Below, piece after piece: positions 15,797-19,330 of a stretch of DNA of 19,330 nt. Made by a program: the position numbers and the translations under genes. This DNA is from Planctomycetaceae bacterium. GTDB lineage: Bacteria; Planctomycetota; Planctomycetia; Planctomycetales; Planctomycetaceae. Under the pieces are notes generated by a model, which saw only the letters and a list, made by a program, of their open reading frames with translations, did not search any database and was not told where the DNA came from. Within the stretch, counting starts at the first letter, position 1, and each line of letters starts with the position of its first letter. Location of the stretch: contig JAESQE010000401.1 in assembly GCA_016765335.1 (NCBI GenBank), forward strand, positions 1 to 19,330, in the 5' to 3' direction.

Positions 15797-17859
15797 CCGA
15801 TAAATATGAAATTGAAGTCTTGCTGAGGCCACCAGTGGAACTGGCTTCTGCTGCGGTATCTTTTTGTGCAGCAGGCATTGTCTTCAAAGCCCCTGAAATT
15901 GTAATGATGACCCCATCGGTGGCGTTAATCAGTGGCAGTTGTCTCGTCGTACTGGGTTGTTGGCGAGGTCGTCAAGGATGGAAAATTCTCCGTTATCAAC
16001 GTCACCTTAAACGCAGCCCACGTTATGCCATGTCATCGAAGAACATTCCGGTGAGTCAACGGGTCTTGTTTTTAGGCAGAGGGTTTCGTTGGAATCAGAC
16101 TCACACGGAACGCCTCTATGCTGCCCGTGATAAGCGGGCAGAGCAATACCTGCAAATTAATCGTCTTACGCAATGGATACGCCGCATGGAAGTAATATGT
16201 GAAAACACGCCTTTCATCAGAATAATATTTCGTTTTACGGCAATTGATTCCGTCTTGAACCCCGTGCGCCCCGCGCCTCCTGTGGGCGGTGATCCCGTCA
16301 TTCATGGAGTGGGGTTTGGGGCGGAAACCAACGCAACCATGCCGTTATTGGATCGCGTGGGGCATTTAATCGTGGTTGCAAGAACTCGCCATGGCAAGAC
16401 TCGACTGGCGGAAATTCTCACCACACAGGATATTCACCGGGGCAATAATTGTGTGATTGTGCTTGATCCAAAAGGGGATGCCGATTATCTAAAACGCATA
16501 TATATTGAAACTAAACGGGCGGGAAGAAAGCTCATTGTGTTTCATTTGGGGTATCCAGAACTGAGTGCATCCTATAATGCGATTGGGTCATTTTCCAGTA
16601 TTACCGAAGTGGCTAGTCGCATTGCAAGCCAACTCTCTGGCGAAGGGGATGCGGCAGCCTTTAGAGAATTTGTCTGGCTGTTTGTCAATATTATTGCGGT
16701 TGCCATTGCGGGTTTAAATGAAACCCCTGATTTTCAAAAAATCAGGCGGTATATGTCTGATATTGACCCTTTGCTCATTGCCTATGGGCAGCATTGGCTT
16801 GAAGAAAACGGCAATGAAAATTGGCAGGAAGAACTTAAAAAAGTACGTAAAGAAGTACATATTAAAACCGTGCCTAAGGGGGAGCAGGGTAAACACCCTG
16901 ATGCCATTGCACTGGTGCGATACCTCAAAACCCAGGGAGAGCTGGATCAAGTCTTGGATGGTTTGGTCTCGGTCTTTCGTTATGACCGAGAGTATTTTCA
17001 AAAAATAACCATTGCAGTGAAGCCCTTTCTGGAAAAACTGACCACGGGCAATATAGCGTCCATTTTATCCCCCAATCCTGTTGATCATGAAAATTCAAAT
17101 AACCGCCTTGAATGGGGGGATGCTATCCGTGATGAGGCGGTGGTGTACGTGGGTTTGGATGCCTTAACTAACCCTGAAGTTGCCAGTGCTGTCGGTGCAT
17201 CAATGTTCAGTGATCTCACCAGCTTAGCAGGGCATATCTATAAGTACGGTATACATAAGCAGGGAGAATCCCCTAGCAACGATAACAAGCGTAAAACCGC
17301 CATTATTATTCATGGGGATGAATTTTCAGACCTGATCGGGCCACAGTTTAAAACCTTGATCAATAAAAGTGGCGGTGCTGGGTATGAATTAAATTTATAC
17401 ACGCAGACCTGGAGTGATCCCATTGCTGAGCTGGGCAGTGAAGCCAAGGCCGGTCAGATTGCAGGCAACATCGGGACGATGATCATTATGGGTGTGAAAG
17501 AAATATCCACCTGTGAAATGTTCACCAAGCAATTACCTGAAGTGTCCGTTAGCGAGATCATGGCAGTATCGGGAGTCACCGATACGCCTGCCAGTGATGG
17601 CAGTTTTGGCTTTACCTCAAACAACCAGGATCGTATCAGCATTAGTCGAGTGCCAATGATTGCCCCCGCTGATGTGATTGCTTTGCCTAAAGGGCAGGCC
17701 TTTGTCCTGCTCAAAGGCAGTGAGTTATGGAAAATCCGTATTCCTTTGCCGTCAAAAGCTGATGATGAAGATTTGCCGGATGATCTAGGTGAGATGCTCC
17801 ATGCGATGCGCAAGAATTATAGCTCGGTCATTGACTGGCAATCCTATCATCAGCGGTAA
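15793..17859 (+). CDS. traD: Conjugative coupling factor TraD, SXT/TOL subfamily
   Basis: This encodes 688 aa. An N-terminal membrane anchor (~18-57) is followed by a cytoplasmic ATPase. Walker A is ARTRHGKT (196-203), with Ala where the first Gly of the P-loop is usual. Walker B-like motifs are VIVLDPKGD (221-229) and IIIHGDEFSDLIG (504-516); a conserved TQTW follows at 537-540. TraD brings the relaxase-DNA complex to the secretion channel and drives DNA transfer with ATP. The length and motif order fit the SXT/TOL-type subfamily (TIGR03743). The start ATG overlaps the stop of the previous gene (ATGA). Whether the Ala in the P-loop reduces activity cannot be told. Confidence 0.93.
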   Translation: MTDKYEIEVLLRPPVELASAAVSFCAAGIVFKAPEIVMMTPSVALISGSCLVVLGCWRGRQGWKILRYQRHLKRSPRYAMSSKNIPVSQRVLFLGRGFRWNQTHTERLYAARDKRAEQYLQINRLTQWIRRMEVICENTPFIRIIFRFTAIDSVLNPVRPAPPVGGDPVIHGVGFGAETNATMPLLDRVGHLIVVARTRHGKTRLAEILTTQDIHRGNNCVIVLDPKGDADYLKRIYIETKRAGRKLIVFHLGYPELSASYNAIGSFSSITEVASRIASQLSGEGDAAAFREFVWLFVNIIAVAIAGLNETPDFQKIRRYMSDIDPLLIAYGQHWLEENGNENWQEELKKVRKEVHIKTVPKGEQGKHPDAIALVRYLKTQGELDQVLDGLVSVFRYDREYFQKITIAVKPFLEKLTTGNIASILSPNPVDHENSNNRLEWGDAIRDEAVVYVGLDALTNPEVASAVGASMFSDLTSLAGHIYKYGIHKQGESPSNDNKRKTAIIIHGDEFSDLIGPQFKTLINKSGGAGYELNLYTQTWSDPIAELGSEAKAGQIAGNIGTMIIMGVKEISTCEMFTKQLPEVSVSEIMAVSGVTDTPASDGSFGFTSNNQDRISISRVPMIAPADVIALPKGQAFVLLKGSELWKIRIPLPSKADDEDLPDDLGEMLHAMRKNYSSVIDWQSYHQR

Positions 17860-17864
17860 GAGTT

Positions 17865-18593
17865 ATGGCGAGCAAGCAAGACTATCAGGCACCAAGGAGA
17901 AAAGAGCCAGGCATTATTGGCAACAGTTTTTCTGTGTTGGTGCAATTTATCACCTGGCTGGTGATCAGTTTGATTGTGTCGATTGGCATTGAGTGGATTG
18001 GGATGACGTATTACTGGACAGAACAAGGATCGAATCATGCCAGGAATGTATTGGTCGCAGATCAAGCATACCTGAACCAACAATTAGTGGATAAAACTAT
18101 TCCTATTAAAGCCTCGGTAATCCAATGGACAGCCACGGGGGTTGACTGGATTGGTAATCTGGATTGGCTGAAACCGAATAGGAATAACACTCAAGATTCT
18201 TCTAATGGCGTTCTCACGAATGTGATTGAATGGGCAAATGATTTGCGCATTCAATACAAAGATTATCTTCAGGCCGGTGAATATGTCAGTCAGACATTCG
18301 TGATTCGATTGGGGCTGATTGTTTTTTCATTACCTCTATTTTTATTGGCAATGTGGGTAGGGGCAGTGGATGGATTAATTGAACGGGATTTACGTCGTTG
18401 GGGAGGTGGCAGAGAAAGCTCTAATGTCTTTACCCTTGCCAAGAATGCCATTACCCCTATTTTTGTATTGGCCTGCGTCATTTACATCAGTCTGCCCTTC
18501 AGCTTAGATCCGGTTGTGATTATTTTACCTTTTGCCGTACTGGTGGGCTTATCCATGCGTATTACCTTTGAACGATTAAAGAAATATTTTTAA
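17865..18593 (+). CDS. Integrating conjugative element membrane protein, TIGR03747 family
   Basis: This encodes 242 aa. The start at 17865 lies 5 nt after the traD stop. Four predicted membrane segments are at about 22-47, 144-167, 196-214 and 216-232, with a soluble loop of ~95 residues between the first two. The signature GIEWIGMTYYW, the loop stretch ARNVLVADQAYL and DLRRWGGGRESS are typical of the PFL_4697/TIGR03747 family. It is an inner-membrane part of the ICE transfer apparatus, and its position directly after TraD is conserved. The 83 nt after it (18594-18676) hold only a weak CTGATA/TATCAG inverted repeat. Confidence 0.88.
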   Translation: MASKQDYQAPRRKEPGIIGNSFSVLVQFITWLVISLIVSIGIEWIGMTYYWTEQGSNHARNVLVADQAYLNQQLVDKTIPIKASVIQWTATGVDWIGNLDWLKPNRNNTQDSSNGVLTNVIEWANDLRIQYKDYLQAGEYVSQTFVIRLGLIVFSLPLFLLAMWVGAVDGLIERDLRRWGGGRESSNVFTLAKNAITPIFVLACVIYISLPFSLDPVVIILPFAVLVGLSMRITFERLKKYF

Positions 18594-18676
18594 AAATAAA
18601 CTTACCTGATACTGGGGAAAGTTTTAGGTCAAGTCTCTGGTAAAAATATCAGATCATTGCGTTAAGAGGAAAAAAC

Positions 18677-18970
18677 ATGATGAAAAATAAACTAACTGCC
18701 ATATTAATATTGTTACTAGGAACAAGCCCTGTGTTTGCCATCACAGATGTAGAACGGGCTGCACTACTGCGTGCGTCGGCAGAGATAGCGATGATTGAAG
18801 CGATAGTGGAAGAAGCGGAGCAAGGAAAGAATGTTGAAGACAGGCAGCCAATCCAATACCAGGAAATTAAGAATGATCTGGAAAAAATAAAGCAGGGGTT
18901 GTTGGATGTGATTAATGAAGTCAGACGTGAACCCCGTGCGTTACCACCAATCAATGGGGATTACCAATAA
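18677..18970 (+). CDS. RAQPRD-family integrative conjugative element protein
   Basis: This encodes 97 aa. The ATG at 18677 follows GAGGAAAAAAC. A signal peptide of ~21 residues (LILLLGTSPVFA) directs export, then comes a helical acidic region. The family signature is present in variant form as RREPRALPPINGDY (83-96), where RAQPRD proteins carry a similar RxxPRxxPPIxGDY tail. It is a small periplasmic component of unknown mechanism. It shares one base with the next gene (TAATG), so translation of the two is coupled. Confidence 0.88.
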   Translation: MMKNKLTAILILLLGTSPVFAITDVERAALLRASAEIAMIEAIVEEAEQGKNVEDRQPIQYQEIKNDLEKIKQGLLDVINEVRREPRALPPINGDYQ

Positions 18971-19209
18971 TGGCAGTTTCAGCATCTCAAGAAGCGGCGT
19001 TTACTGGGGCAACTGTTGGCGTCCCTATGAGCAGTTTTAGTAACACGATTTTAATCATCTTTTTTTCGATTTTATATTTGTGGGTGTGCTGGGTAATCGT
19101 GACGCAATGGAAAGCCTGGACACATGGCAAGATCAATTTTTATGATTTTTTAATGCGCTCGGTACGCTCGGTTTTTTTAACCTTGTTTCTTGGCTTTTTT
19201 CTTATTTAA
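18970..19209 (+). CDS. Integrating conjugative element protein, TIGR03758 family (small membrane protein)
   Basis: This encodes 79 aa with two membrane segments, at about 26-44 and 65-79. Between them is a short hydrophilic stretch (TQWKAWTHGKINFYDFLMRS), the typical W..G.I..YDF pattern of the PFL_4701/TIGR03758 family. It is an inner-membrane protein that normally precedes the TIGR03745 membrane/pilin-type gene. The start overlaps the stop of the RAQPRD gene (TAATG). No further transfer gene begins in the remaining 121 bases of the window. Confidence 0.85.
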   Translation: MAVSASQEAAFTGATVGVPMSSFSNTILIIFFSILYLWVCWVIVTQWKAWTHGKINFYDFLMRSVRSVFLTLFLGFFLI

Positions 19210-19242
19210 CAGCAAAAGAGAAATTTAATTAGGACAGTCAAT

Positions 19243-19268
19243 AAAAAATAATTCGAGCGAACCGCTCG
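19243..19268 (-). terminator. Terminator-like hairpin facing the minus strand
   Basis: Read on the minus strand, CGAGCG-GTT-CGCTCG (19268-19254) is followed by AATTATTTTTTA. The T-run is offset by five bases, so it is not a perfect terminator. If real, it implies a gene or inserted element to the right, transcribed towards the transfer operon. Confidence 0.4.
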
Positions 19269-19330
19269 ACCAGTTTACCCCCTCGTTATCCGCTACCAAC
19301 AGGTTAAGGCAACGATCGACATTTTTCTAT

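Noticed and set aside
19234..19326. Minus-strand 31-codon frame near the right edge (CLNLLVADNEGV...)
   Set aside because: It is bounded by TAG and TAA within the window, has no start and no recognisable family; chance is sufficient.
1..19330. tRNA gene, rRNA or attachment site
   Set aside because: I saw no cloverleaf, conserved rRNA stretch or long direct repeat pair that would mark an att site.

Overview
The window looks like part of an integrative and conjugative element (ICE) of a gammaproteobacterium with moderate GC content. The right half carries the opening run of a PFGI-1/ICEclc-type (T4SS-G) conjugation module: PilL, TIGR03759, lytic transglycosylase, TIGR03765, TraD, TIGR03747, RAQPRD and TIGR03758, in the order usual for that family. 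The left half is cargo on the opposite strand. No rRNA, tRNA, CRISPR array, complete insertion sequence or clear att site was seen, and the genus cannot be named from the sequence.

Left region (1-9110, minus strand): five genes in one direction that could form one operon. In transcription order they are an ArsR-type repressor with a strong promoter and an overlapping inverted-repeat operator; a methyltransferase of the DNA phosphorothioation-associated type; a protein with two GHKL ATPase folds (Hsp90/MORC-like plus histidine-kinase-like); a receiver-domain protein with a long uncharacterised C-terminus, whose start overlaps the kinase stop; and a large HTH-HNH nuclease-STAND NTPase-TPR protein that runs off the left edge. 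None of dndBCDE or sspABCD is visible. The set of parts (sensor ATPase, receiver, nuclease-armed STAND protein, methyltransferase, repressor) suggests an undescribed anti-phage or anti-plasmid system. This is an inference from domain content and ICE context.

Middle region (9110-13060): accessory and control DNA. It holds two small hypothetical genes on the minus strand, a possible gene remnant, several strong inverted repeats, and a group of four same-direction repeats around CCGTTTWAACGG at spacings of 31, 31 and 21 bp (close to whole helical turns). These are followed by an intact tyrosine-recombinase-like gene, a gene-free stretch with several stem-loops, a small hypothetical gene and a textbook rho-independent terminator.

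Right region (13147-19209, plus strand): the transfer operon. Its genes are mostly coupled by 1-4 nt overlaps. They encode a periplasmic PilL with a FimV-like domain, a periplasmic CxxC protein, a peptidoglycan-cutting lytic transglycosylase, the coupling ATPase TraD, and membrane or periplasmic channel components. The last 120 bases do not start the expected next gene (TIGR03745) and instead hold a terminator-like hairpin facing the other way, so the operon may be interrupted there.
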